From: CAVVEQ01 sp963802095
Lineage (GTDB): Bacteria > Chloroflexota > Anaerolineae > Anaerolineales > Anaerolineaceae
Length of the DNA stretch: 64,000 bases
Direction of reading: 5' to 3'
Assembly (NCBI GenBank): GCA_963802095.1
Contig: CAWDHI010000006.1
Span: 62,001-126,000, forward strand
Shown here: positions 45,070-53,763 of the stretch, one piece after another
Position numbering within the stretch: the first letter of the stretch is position 1
Layout: each line of letters begins with the position of its first letter
Notes under the pieces: generated by a model
Database searches by the model: none
What the model was told of the DNA's origin: nothing
What the model saw: the letters and a program-made list of their open reading frames with translations, nothing else
Made by a program: the position numbers and the translations under genes

Positions 45070-45987
45070 TCATGTGTTTTCGCCAAAATAATCTGAATCC
45101 AAATCCTTCAATTCATACGTCGACCGGGTAGTTACCCCTACCCCATAATCTATCATCAGATCCGTTAATTTTTTACCATCGATTAAGATAACTTTAAGTT
45201 CAATATTTCCTGCATACTCCCAAGCTTCTTTTGAGAAATTGGCAGTTGTTAAATATATTCCTCTTCTTGCGCGCTTTCCGGTCAATGCCCCAACGAACTT
45301 TTGGATTTCCGGCCTTCCTATCGTGCTGGATTTTTCCCATCGTTTTGCCTGAACGTATATCGTTTCTAAACCCAACTTATCTTCATCAATAATCCCATCG
45401 ATACCCTCATCGCCTCTTTGACCGACTGCACGGGCTGCATCCCTTCGAGACCCCCCATATCCCATGTTCACCAACAGGTCGATCACTAGCTTTTCAAAAA
45501 ACCCTGGGGTACTCTTATACGCATAATCCAACAACTTTTCCGATAAATCACTCCTAATTCTTTGATATGAGGATTCAAGAATTTCTTCCGGGGTCAGTTC
45601 ATCGAATTCGTCTGGTCGGCCATTCCCATCGCCTCCACCGTGACTTCTTTCCTGAAAGCTCCGAAAATCATCAAATTGCATAAGGAATATTTTATCAATT
45701 CTCGACGGATTTGTTTTTAATACTTCTTTTCCCCTAGTAGTAATTTGAAAATATCCTCTTGTTGGACCTTCCAGTAATCCGGCCTTTTTCATGTAGGTTT
45801 TTGCCCAACCGACCCTGTTATCAAAAATTGGCTGTTGACCGCTGGGGAGGAGAACAGATCTTTCTTCTTCGGAAAGCTTGAATTGATCTGCAAGGTTGTT
45901 TACTGCATCATGGATATTATGAGGCTCTCCGTCTTTTGCCAGGAGAAGTAAGGGAAGCATAATTGTTTGAAAATCAGGTATAGACAT
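45070..45987 (-). CDS. mrr: Mrr-type (type IV) restriction endonuclease
   Basis: 305 aa. Residues 1-95 are the Mrr N-terminal winged-helix-like domain (LAKDGEPHNIHDAVNNLADQ; TRGYFQITTRGKEVL). Residues 160-300 are the Mrr catalytic domain: FFEKLVIDLLVNMGYGG, GIDGII (Asp197) and YVQAKRW (Gln213-Ala-Lys215), the PD-(D/E)XK active site. Such enzymes cut methylated foreign DNA. AT-rich; part of the cassette 44.1-46.6 kb. Confidence 0.93.
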   Translation of the reverse strand: MSIPDFQTIMLPLLLLAKDGEPHNIHDAVNNLADQFKLSEEERSVLLPSGQQPIFDNRVGWAKTYMKKAGLLEGPTRGYFQITTRGKEVLKTNPSRIDKIFLMQFDDFRSFQERSHGGGDGNGRPDEFDELTPEEILESSYQRIRSDLSEKLLDYAYKSTPGFFEKLVIDLLVNMGYGGSRRDAARAVGQRGDEGIDGIIDEDKLGLETIYVQAKRWEKSSTIGRPEIQKFVGALTGKRARRGIYLTTANFSKEAWEYAGNIELKVILIDGKKLTDLMIDYGVGVTTRSTYELKDLDSDYFGENT

Positions 45988-46186
45988 AGATCCTCATTTC
46001 ACTTTTTGTGATAAACGAATGATTATTCTCACCTCATATTATTGCATAAAACCATGCATTGCTATGGATAAGATCCATACTGCTCGATAATAAATAATGA
46101 TATCGAATAGGGAAAAATCGGTAAGCAAAAATGGTGAGATTGGAGTGGAAATAATGCCGGAGTCGCAATCGGTTCCCAATCCTCGT

Positions 46187-46579
46187 CTAGATATTTATAT
46201 ATCGAATAGGGTTTTGTGCTCCCAGGGGAAAATAATCTCGAATATTCTTCCCCAGATATTTATTTCTGATTTGATCTTCCGCGATTTCTCCAACAAATTC
46301 AAACCTGTTTTCTTTTTCCGATTCCGTGAATTTTCTCCAGGTATATTCGGTCGTTCCTGCTTCCACCCAATCATGAATTGAGAAGACCTCAACTACGGTT
46401 CCCTGAAAAACAGCGAGGGCATATTTCGCGCTTTTTGCCCGTTCTGGGTTCAATCTCCAAATTCCCCTCGTGATTTCATAAAGATCATCCTGGGTGAGAT
46501 TATCCTGGAAAAGCCTATTGATATTTATTAAAATCACTTTTTCTGAAATGCGAACGCTTGTCTCATAATTTCGATCCAT
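46187..46579 (-). CDS. Hypothetical protein in the restriction cassette, 130 aa
   Basis: AT-rich gene 600 bases upstream of mrr. EKVILININRLFQDNLTQDD, YEITRGIWRLNPERAKSAKY, FEFVGEIAEDQIRNKYLGKN and DYFPLGAQNPIRYIN are well-preserved motifs that I associate with small proteins found near restriction genes, though I cannot name the family. The 200 bases between it and mrr (46000-46186) show nothing. Single-domain, soluble. Confidence 0.65.
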   Translation of the reverse strand: MDRNYETSVRISEKVILININRLFQDNLTQDDLYEITRGIWRLNPERAKSAKYALAVFQGTVVEVFSIHDWVEAGTTEYTWRKFTESEKENRFEFVGEIAEDQIRNKYLGKNIRDYFPLGAQNPIRYINI

Positions 46580-46649
46580 ATTTTCCCTCCTTTGTTGATT
46601 TTCTTGAATAAATAATTATAGATTTTTGATAATTTCCCGCAAGCGACTT

Positions 46650-46712
46650 ACCACCCCACCCAGCTTGCCTGCAGGCCCTCCCCCACCAGACCGGCGGGTG
46701 GGCTGAAAGGCG
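46650..46712 (-). pseudogene. Orphan 3' end of a propeller gene (paralogue of the gene at 47657)
   Basis: On the minus strand these bases translate as A-P-F-S-P-P-A-G-L-V-G-E-G-L-Q-A-S-W-V-G-W-stop. The end of the 47657 gene reads S-P-F-A-L-P-A-G-L-V-E-S-G-L-Q-I-T-W-V-G-W-stop. The similarity in protein and DNA identifies this as the left-over tail of a duplicate copy just after the lipoprotein gene. Confidence 0.75.
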
Positions 46713-46723
46713 CATCGATATTC

Positions 46724-47545
46724 CTACCTCACTTCGATCGAGCGGATCAGCGCGTCCAGTTTTTCCAGGTCCGGGGTGAAGCTCGCTTCTGATTGCGCGT
46801 TCAGCCAGGCAGTCATTTCCGCCAGGTAGCTGGCGTAATAGCCCGGGTCGGCGGTGATGGCGTTGATCATCTCCTCATCCGGGCTGGTTTCAGCACCGAG
46901 GTCCGGGTGGGTGACGGGCAGGACGGCCGAGACGTAGTATTTGCCGTCGCTTGTCAGACACTGGAAGGTATAGACCAGGGCGGAATTATTGACCGGGGCC
47001 AGCCCATTGCCGGCCTGGGTGAGAAAGCGCACCCCGCTGCCGCCCTGGAAATCCAGGTAGTCCACCCGCGCGAGGAGGATCTCCTTGGTGCTGGCCAGGA
47101 GCGGCAGGTAGGGGATCTGCTCGCCGGGCTGGCGGCTCTGCAGCAGGGCTTGCAGGTCCGCGGCAGCTTCCCCCATACGCTCGTTGGCAGCGGCCAGGTC
47201 GGCGACCTGGTAGATGAAGACCTGCGGTTGAAGGAGGTGATCCGCAACGGGATAGCCCTGCATGGTCAGCCTTCGGAACTCAGGCGCGCCCTCCCAATTT
47301 GGCGCATCCGGGGCGGCTGGCTGGGCAGGCACGGTTTCGAGGGTGGCAGCCTGCGCCACGGTGGAGTAATCCAGGGAAACCCCGGGTTGAATTTCGCTGG
47401 AAAGTTCGGTGGGCTGCGACGGTGGCTGGGTAGGCTCCGGGCTGGCGGCCGGAACGGTTAGGGCGGCTGGCTGGCAGGCAGCCAGCAGGAGGATGGCGGC
47501 GAGCATTACGAATAAGGCAGTGCGGGGCGATGGACGTGCGGTCAT
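46724..47545 (-). CDS. Secreted lipoprotein, conserved in gene-pair with the propeller gene
   Basis: 273 aa from the ATG at 47545. Signal peptide with lipobox LLAAC (Cys about 24), then a P/T/S-rich linker and a soluble domain (GAPEFRRLTMQGYPVADHLL; FIYQVADLAAANERMGEAAA; LARVDYLDFQGGSGVRF; a C-terminal Pro-rich helix). The Pro/Thr/Ser linker and 'FRRLxxQGYP' features are common in Chloroflexota lipoproteins. Function unknown. It lies between a complete and a remnant propeller gene. Confidence 0.8.
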   Translation of the reverse strand: MTARPSPRTALFVMLAAILLLAACQPAALTVPAASPEPTQPPSQPTELSSEIQPGVSLDYSTVAQAATLETVPAQPAAPDAPNWEGAPEFRRLTMQGYPVADHLLQPQVFIYQVADLAAANERMGEAAADLQALLQSRQPGEQIPYLPLLASTKEILLARVDYLDFQGGSGVRFLTQAGNGLAPVNNSALVYTFQCLTSDGKYYVSAVLPVTHPDLGAETSPDEEMINAITADPGYYASYLAEMTAWLNAQSEASFTPDLEKLDALIRSIEVR

Positions 47546-47656
47546 GGGTTGGTTCTCTCTTTCAATTTTTATATCGGCCATTCAAACCAAAATTCTATAA
47601 ATTTTAGTGCAAAGCGGTTTTTCCCCTGGGTCAATTGGGTGGGGAGAATACATCTT

Positions 47657-50308
47657 TCACCACCCCACCCAGGTGATCTGCAGGCCGGATTCCACCAGCC
47701 CGGCGGGGAGGGCAAAGGGGGAGGAACCCGCGCCGGTGATGAGATCCACCACCTTGAGCGCTTTGCCACCGTCCTCGATCCAGGAAATCAGTTTCCCTTC
47801 GGTTGAAAAAGCCACGTTCCCGAAGCTCTCCGCCAGACCCAGGCTCTTGATGCTGTCATCCGAGCAGGTTCAGGCGCGCAGTTCCGCCCGGGGACCCTCG
47901 CCCGGGTTGCGGCGCGCCCCGGCCAGCCAGGTGCCATCCGGGGAAAGGGCGATATCGGTGAATTCGGGCGGCAGGTTGCGCGCCGCGGAGATGCCGCCAT
48001 CGGGCACGATGACGGTGCACAGGTTGTAGGCGTTGGGGTCCATGCCCGCATCCTGGCAGGTGGAGCGCAGCGAGCGCCCGTCGCCATTCCAAGCGAAACC
48101 ATTGGTTATCGGTGGGCGATCCGCGCATCAGGTCGCGCAGGCTGGTGGTGGGGGTGTTCTTGAGTACATCCACCAGGTAGATATGCGCGCTGCTGTGCTC
48201 AGCGGAGGTACCGGCGAAGGCAATGCGCGGCTCGTTGGGCGACCAGGCACCGCGGAAGAGGCTACATCCCCTCGGGTAAAACGAAGGGCTTGGCGCTGCA
48301 GCCCCTGCGCGGAGGAGCAACCCTCGAGCGCCAGGGTGTTGTGGGCGAAGCCATCTCCGGTCTGGGCGTTGGCCATGCAGATGAAGTAGAGCAGCGTGCC
48401 ATCGGCGGAGAAGGCGGGCATCTGCAGGAAGGGCACGGGTCCGTAGAGCAGCGTGGGGCGCGCATCGGCAAAGCGCAGGCGGAAGACGCGCGCATCCGCG
48501 GCGACCTCCGCATTGGCTTCCGCCGGATCGCCGGTGACGTAGTCGATGCCGAGCTTATCCGGATGGACCTTTACCGAGATCACCCGGCCGGGCAGGACGG
48601 CAACTCGCTGGGGCTGGAAGCCGGATTCGGGGCTGGCGGCGTAGAGCTCGCTGGCGGCGCCGTTCCAGTAGGTGAAGAGCAGGTCGCCGCTCTGGATGGC
48701 GCGCCTGTCGTAGAAGTAGGTATCCAAATTCAGCGGTTGGGCAGTCAGCGCGGCGGCGAAGCCGGACTGGGACTGCGCGGCGACCTGGGTTGGCTCCGTG
48801 AGCCTGGGCGAGGCTGGGTTGGGGAAGATGAAGTCGAAGGGTCCGCGCGCGGCCAGGATGGCGCCGGTGACTGGCACGCGCAGGATGCTATTCTTGATTG
48901 CGCCGGTTCGCGGATCGATCAGCTCGAAGGTGGCTTCCAACCGGGTGCCATCGAAGCCGTAACCGAAACCGCCCTCAATGCCCTCCGGCTGGCCCAGCTC
49001 CACGGCGGTGACCACCTTGCCATCCACCTCCTGCACGGGAGGGGTGGTGAGCTTGAGGGTCAGGCTCGTGGTGCCATCGCCGAGAAGCTCCGCGCGGGTG
49101 AAGCGCACGGTCTGCCCGCCCACTTCGACGGGAAGATCCACGTCCCAGGCTGCGCTGGGCTGGAGATCGGAGCCGAGGTCGATCTCAAAGCTCTGCGGGG
49201 CGGGTACGCGCATATACACCGCGGGCAGGCTGAGGTGGTAGCGCGTATCCCCGGGGGCGGCGGGGGCGAAGAAGAGCACGCGCTGGTTCTCCCCCAGCGC
49301 ACCGGGATCAAAACCCGAGGGCGGGGAGGAGAGCGGGTACGCGTTCCCCAAGGTATCGCGGAGGGCGGGATAGACGGAGGTGTCGAGCGGATCGGTCATG
49401 AAGGGGTCGAAATCCGGGCTCATCTTCCAGGCGCTGAAGGAGCTGATCTCCAGCAGCAATTGGGTTTCTGAATCCGTGAAAGCCGACTGCAGGCAGACCT
49501 GGATATCCGCTTTGGTATCGCAAACCGGCAGGGTGGGGGCAGGTTCCACGACGGCTGCGGGGGTGCCAGGCAGCGGCGTGGGGACGGGGAAGGTGACCAC
49601 CAGTTCGGTGGAGGGCAGACCGGCATCCCGGGCGGGGATCCAATCCAGCTGCAGCCGCCAGCCCTGCGGGAGTGCCAAAATGGCGGGGGTGGCCTCGAGG
49701 GATAGGGCGGGGAAGAGCAGGTAACCGCCGGTGGGGTTGGCGTCATCTGGCAGCCACTGCCAGAAGCGGGCATCGATGCGCTCGCCATTGGGTTTGATCA
49801 ACCAGGCGCCCTCCAGGGGGATGGGGCTGCCGTCGAACTCCAGCCAGAGCTCGGTCTTTTCCCCGCGGGTGAGCCCGCGGGCAACGGTGAGGCGCTGTCC
49901 ATCGTGCTCCTGGGTGATGGGGCCAGCGAGCACGCGGGATTCATCCATCAGGATGAAGCCGGCGCCGGGCAGGTAGCTGTAGCCGAACAGGCGGCTGACC
50001 GAAGCGATCACCGGCTGGCGGAAGACGAAGAGCAGCAGCAGGATGACCGCGGGCAGACCGAAGGCCAGCAGGCGGCGCAGCGTACGGTGGGTAGAGGCGG
50101 GCTGGGTTTTGGCGGAGGCACTCGCAAGCAGGCGGGCGCGCAGGGAGTGGCGCATCTTGGATTCGGGGCTGAGATCCAGGGCGGCCAGGTGCGTGGCTGC
50201 ATCCAGGGCGGGCCGGTCGGCGGGATCCACCGCTTCCGAGGAGGGAGACTGGATGCCCAGGTGGGCATCGAGCTCGCGGTTGAAACGGTCGATGCGTTCA
50301 GCGTCCAT
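47657..50308 (-). CDS. Membrane-anchored anti-sigma-like protein with extracytoplasmic domains and PD40 propeller end, several frameshifts
   Basis: The main open frame 48128-50308 starts with RIDRFNRELDAHLG, a cytosolic helical part, one membrane helix at about 82-102 (LLAFGLPAVILLLLFVFRQP), and large Ser/Pro-rich extracytoplasmic domains. After 48265 the frame is lost; the remaining blocks (CSLFRGAWSPNEPRIAFAG, ISAARNLPPEFTDIALSPDG, GNVAFSTEGKLISWIEDGGK, the ending ITWVGW) show PD40/TolB-type repeats in other frames until the stop at 47657. At least three shifts. Start overlaps the ECF sigma-factor stop by 11 bases, the layout of a sigma/anti-sigma pair. Confidence 0.8.
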
Positions 50309-50879
50309 CGGGTGCCTCCTTTTCCAGGATCCGCTGGAGGTCGTGCAGGGCGCGGTAGAGGATCACGCCCACGTTGCTTTCGGTGAGGGCGGTAACCGCG
50401 GCGATCTCGCGGTTGGTCAGGCGGGCGAAGAACTTGAGGGCAACGAGCTCACGGGAGCGGTCATCGAGGGCTAGCAGGGCGCGGAAGAGGGCGGCGCGCT
50501 CCTCGTTCTGCTCGGCGGAGCGCTCGGGCGAGGGGGCAGGGCTGGGCGGCTCGGGGATAGCATCCAGCGGGGTTTCGCGGGCTTTGCGCCAGTGGTTGAG
50601 AACCGTGTTGCGGGCGATGGTGAGGACCCAGGGGGCAAAGGCAGCGCGGGCGGGGTCGAAGGTGGCGAAGGCGCGCAGGGCTTTTTCGAAGGTTTGCGAG
50701 GTGAGGTCATCCGCCAGGTCGGCATCCATAACCCGGGCGCGAATATAGTTGTAGACCGCCGCGAAGTGGCGGTCATAGAGCGAAGCAAAGCCCTCCCGCT
50801 CGGGTGCGGTGGTGCGGGTGGCGTTCTGGGTTGGGCTGCGGCTCAAGAAAAATTCTCCGGCATGGAAGCTCACATCCAT
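50298..50879 (-). CDS. ECF-type RNA polymerase sigma factor
   Basis: 193 aa. FASLYDRHFAAVYNYIRARV and ADLADDLTSQTFEKALRAF are region 2; LALDDRSRELVALKFFARLT and NREIAAVTALTESNVGVILY are region 4 with its helix-turn-helix. The gene for a membrane-anchored putative anti-sigma factor follows with an 11-base overlap. The start is uncertain: the first 28 residues look like extra sequence and an internal start is possible. Confidence 0.85.
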   Translation of the reverse strand: MDVSFHAGEFFLSRSPTQNATRTTAPEREGFASLYDRHFAAVYNYIRARVMDADLADDLTSQTFEKALRAFATFDPARAAFAPWVLTIARNTVLNHWRKARETPLDAIPEPPSPAPSPERSAEQNEERAALFRALLALDDRSRELVALKFFARLTNREIAAVTALTESNVGVILYRALHDLQRILEKEAPDGR

Positions 50880-50966
50880 TAATACCCGCGTGCGGAATAA
50901 GTATTACATCCGGTAGGGCACGGGAAATATTCTATAATGGTATCAGTTTTCAGATTGGAGGCAACC

Positions 50967-52052
50967 ATGAGCGACCAGCAGATCGAGTTAACCGCGGGGG
51001 AATCCCCCGCATCCGCGCCGGTAAAGAGTGGAGGCAATCGTTTTCTGGAAGAGCTGCTCTGGCTGGTGATGGGATTGGTGCTGCCTGCCGGCAGCTTCAC
51101 CTTCTATAAGAAGGCTGCAAAGCGCAGCGCGGGCTGGGCGGTGCTGTTCTTTCTCCTGTTTGCAAGCGCCCTGGCGGTAACCTCCGCGCTGGCGTTCAAC
51201 CGCCAGGTGGATACCGCCGTGACGGACATTGAAAAAGAGCTGACGAAAATGGTCTTCCCGGCCATCACCGTGCGGAATGGGGTGGCTACTGCCAAGGGAC
51301 CGCAGCCGTATACGATCTACGGCAGCGACAGGGAGATCTTCGCCATTGATACCACCGGCAAGATCCAGGAGATCGACCGGACGCGCTACCGTGCTGGCTT
51401 CCTGCTCACCCGCGATGGCATCCAGGTGGTGGACAACAACGGCCGCGACCAGTGGATCGGCTGGGCGGATGTGCAGGCGATGGCCAGGCAGGATCCGCTG
51501 GTGATCGACAAGGATGCCATTTTGGGCTGGATTGACATCCTCCTGGGTTACATCAAGGCGGCGGCACTGGGGGGCATCTGGCTGTGGGAGGTGCTGGGGC
51601 GGATGATGATCCTTCTGGTGATCGCGCTGATCCTGTGGGGCATTGGCGCGCTCGTCAAGCCCGGAACTGGTTTTGGTCACGTCCTGGCGGTGGGCATCTA
51701 TACCTACGTGCCGGCGGTCTATCTCAACTTCATCCTCAACCAGGCCGGGGCGAAATTCCCCTTTAAACTCAGCCTGGGACACACCCTGTTCTGGGCGGTG
51801 ATACTGCTCTTTACGCTGGATGTATTCGGCAAGCGCGGGCTTTCCCGCGAACGTCCAATCCGAGCCTGGCGGGTGTTGATCGGTATTCCGGCGCTGATCC
51901 TCATGCCGCTGCAGGCGGTGCAGGGCTGGGAGAGCGGCGTAGCCTGGTCTGTGATCGCCTGGGGGGTGATGGAGATCGCGCTGCTGGCGGTCGGCCTTAA
52001 GGGCGTGCTTGTCCAGCCGCCGGAGCCGGTGGAACCTCCACCAACCCCCTGA
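50967..52052 (+). CDS. DUF1189-family membrane protein
   Basis: 361 aa from the ATG at 50967 (TTGGAGG upstream). A membrane helix near 50-70, an extracytoplasmic part with VRNGVATAKGPQPYTIYG and ADVQ..., then four to five helices (VLGRMMILLVIALILWGIG; VLAVGIYTYVPAVYLNFIL). It is placed on the plus strand, divergent from the sigma factor, and ends with a bidirectional terminator. Function unknown; the family often lies near envelope-stress genes. Confidence 0.82.
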   Translation: MSDQQIELTAGESPASAPVKSGGNRFLEELLWLVMGLVLPAGSFTFYKKAAKRSAGWAVLFFLLFASALAVTSALAFNRQVDTAVTDIEKELTKMVFPAITVRNGVATAKGPQPYTIYGSDREIFAIDTTGKIQEIDRTRYRAGFLLTRDGIQVVDNNGRDQWIGWADVQAMARQDPLVIDKDAILGWIDILLGYIKAAALGGIWLWEVLGRMMILLVIALILWGIGALVKPGTGFGHVLAVGIYTYVPAVYLNFILNQAGAKFPFKLSLGHTLFWAVILLFTLDVFGKRGLSRERPIRAWRVLIGIPALILMPLQAVQGWESGVAWSVIAWGVMEIALLAVGLKGVLVQPPEPVEPPPTP

Positions 52053-52060
52053 TAAAAAAT

Positions 52061-52082
52061 AAAGCGCAGGCAACTGCGCTTT
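52061..52082. terminator. Bidirectional terminator between DUF1189 and TPR genes
   Basis: AAAGCGCAG (52061-52069) and CTGCGCTTT (52074-52082), loop GCAA. T-rich runs occur on both sides (TTTATTTTTTAT on the minus side). Confidence 0.8.
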
Positions 52083-52824
52083 ATTGATTAATTCCGGGAT
52101 CCCCGGCGGGAGGGGCCTCCTTGCGGCGTTTGACCGATCTTTCCTGCAGGTCGCGGCTTATGTTATTAGCCAGGGTAACTGCCTTACGGCATTTCTCCAC
52201 ACGGGCACGGATATCGGGAACCTCCACCTCGATCTCAGGGTTGGCATTGACCAAATGGTCCAGATGGTCCAATGCACGGGGATCTGCTGCATTTTTCTCT
52301 ACCGCAAAGATGAAATTATCCACCGCATCCGAAAGATTCCCCTGACCCTCTAGCGCGATCGCGAGATTCTTGAAGGCATTGTGACGGTCGGGGTTGATCC
52401 GGATCGCCTCGCGGCAAAACGGTTCCGCCTCCGCGTGGCGCTTGAAAATATTCAGGCAGTAACCCAGGTTGTTGTTCAGGAAATACCAGGTATCATTTTC
52501 CTCACGGGCAAGGGGTTGTGCCCGCGCATAGAAAGCGAGCGCGGATTCATACACATCCAGTTTTTCCATAAATGCACCAAGCTGAAGAAGATGGAGAGCG
52601 CTTTCCTGGGCATTGCCATCCACCAGGATCAATCGACCAATCAGGGGATCGGCAAGGTCGTGGCGATTATCGAGACCATAAGAGATAATCAGTTCGATCA
52701 GCGCGCCAACGAGGCTGGCTTGCTTCTTTTGAAGGTCCTCCAGTTGGGAAATCTCGATAGGCGTTCCGGCAAACGGGAACCTGCCAGGAGCAGAGGGGGG
52801 TGGGACTTTGATCTGAAAATCCAT
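52081..52824 (-). CDS. TPR-repeat protein
   Basis: 247 aa. Three tetratricopeptide-type helices: YESALAFYARAQPLAREEND, HAEAEPFCREAIRINPDRHN and NLSDAVDNFIFAVEKNAADP, spaced 34 residues apart. The N-terminus is Pro-rich (QIKVPPPSAPGRFPFAG) and the C-terminus lysine-rich. Cytosolic scaffold-type protein, partner unknown. RBS AGGAG before the ATG at 52824. Confidence 0.85.
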   Translation of the reverse strand: MDFQIKVPPPSAPGRFPFAGTPIEISQLEDLQKKQASLVGALIELIISYGLDNRHDLADPLIGRLILVDGNAQESALHLLQLGAFMEKLDVYESALAFYARAQPLAREENDTWYFLNNNLGYCLNIFKRHAEAEPFCREAIRINPDRHNAFKNLAIALEGQGNLSDAVDNFIFAVEKNAADPRALDHLDHLVNANPEIEVEVPDIRARVEKCRKAVTLANNISRDLQERSVKRRKEAPPAGDPGINQ

Positions 52825-52916
52825 TCAATTCTCCTTGTTTGATTTTTTGTTCCGTTGAACCGAATATTTGGTAATTTCACCTCCTGAATTATAGAACCGG
52901 ATGTCTAACCGGGTAA

Positions 52917-52943
52917 AAAAAAACCCCGGAAAATCGGGGTTTG
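52917..52943 (-). terminator. Strong terminator on the minus strand
   Basis: ACCCCG-attttc-CGGGGT-type stem with nine T on the minus side. It lies 240 bases after the permease operon (53185-54885) and is its likely end. The rest of the gap 52825-53184 shows only the repeats noted separately. Confidence 0.7.
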
Positions 52944-53050
52944 GAATGCTTATAGGGGTGCCAGTTGGCAGTTTTGATCTAAATTTTGAGGATCCTGACG
53001 CCCTTGAAATCACGCGACCATCACTATAGCATATTGCGGACACGATTTCA

Positions 53051-53100
53051 AGAGGCTGTTGCTCCCTGTTATTTAAAATTCAACAGAGGCTGTTGCTCCC
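53051..53100. repeat. Direct repeat of a 16-base unit
   Basis: AGAGGCTGTTGCTCCC occurs at 53051-53066 and again at 53085-53100, 34 bases apart, in a region without a gene. Purpose unknown. Confidence 0.5.
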
Positions 53101-53184
53101 CGATCGGGTTTGCGGTACCAGTCTCATCCAGTGTGTTTCACCCGTTTGAAGAATGTCCCCGAACGATGATAGCGGGAGACCGGG

Positions 53185-53712
53185 TTATTTTCGGATCTTC
53201 AGGTACCCGCCCTGGTAGGCGACTCCCAACCCGGCGAGGGCCAGGGTGAGCAGGGTGCCCGCCGCCCCATTCAGGAATGGCATCCAGATGGTCAGCCCAC
53301 GGGTGACGAGCAGCCCGCCGATGAGCCCAGCCAGGATGAGCACAGCCCAGTTCTTGAACTTTTGAACGAGGATGAACCCCGCCACCCCGCCGGCTGCCAC
53401 CAGGAACCATCCCAGCAGGCCAATCTGGAGCGTAAAAAGCTCCAGAAAACCAAGCACGATCCCGGCGCCAGCAAGCACACCCAGAACCAGGATGACGATG
53501 TTGATGATGCCCTTGGCGAACGAGACCGCGAAGAACCCGATCACGCCAAGGAGCAGGGGGACGATGATGAGCGTGAAGGGGTCTGAGGCACCGGGGAAGA
53601 GCGCGACGAGCGCCACACCGAGCAGCGCGCCTACCGCTGCGCCAAGGACGGAGAGCCGTTTGCCCAGGATCAGGACAACCAGGCCGATTGCGATCACAAG
53701 AACTGGATACAT
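53185..53712 (-). CDS. Multi-helix membrane protein (DUF4203/TMEM198-like)
   Basis: 175 aa with five to six closely packed hydrophobic helices (VLVIAIGLVVLILGKRLSVL; ILVLGVLAGAGIVLGFLELF; LLGWFLVAAGGVAGFILVQ). Gly-rich helices resemble TMEM198/DUF4203 proteins. It is downstream of the AI-2E permease with a 51-base gap. Confidence 0.75.
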   Translation of the reverse strand: MYPVLVIAIGLVVLILGKRLSVLGAAVGALLGVALVALFPGASDPFTLIIVPLLLGVIGFFAVSFAKGIINIVILVLGVLAGAGIVLGFLELFTLQIGLLGWFLVAAGGVAGFILVQKFKNWAVLILAGLIGGLLVTRGLTIWMPFLNGAAGTLLTLALAGLGVAYQGGYLKIRK

Positions 53713-53763
53713 GTTTTTTCCTCCGTTAAGTTTGCCGAGAATTTAAAACAGATTTAGTAGATC

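Noticed and set aside
48290..49471. A 393-codon open frame on the plus strand
   Set aside because: It lies antisense to the anti-sigma-like gene and its translation is Gly/Arg-rich without any recognisable domain, as expected for the complement of a GC-rich coding strand.
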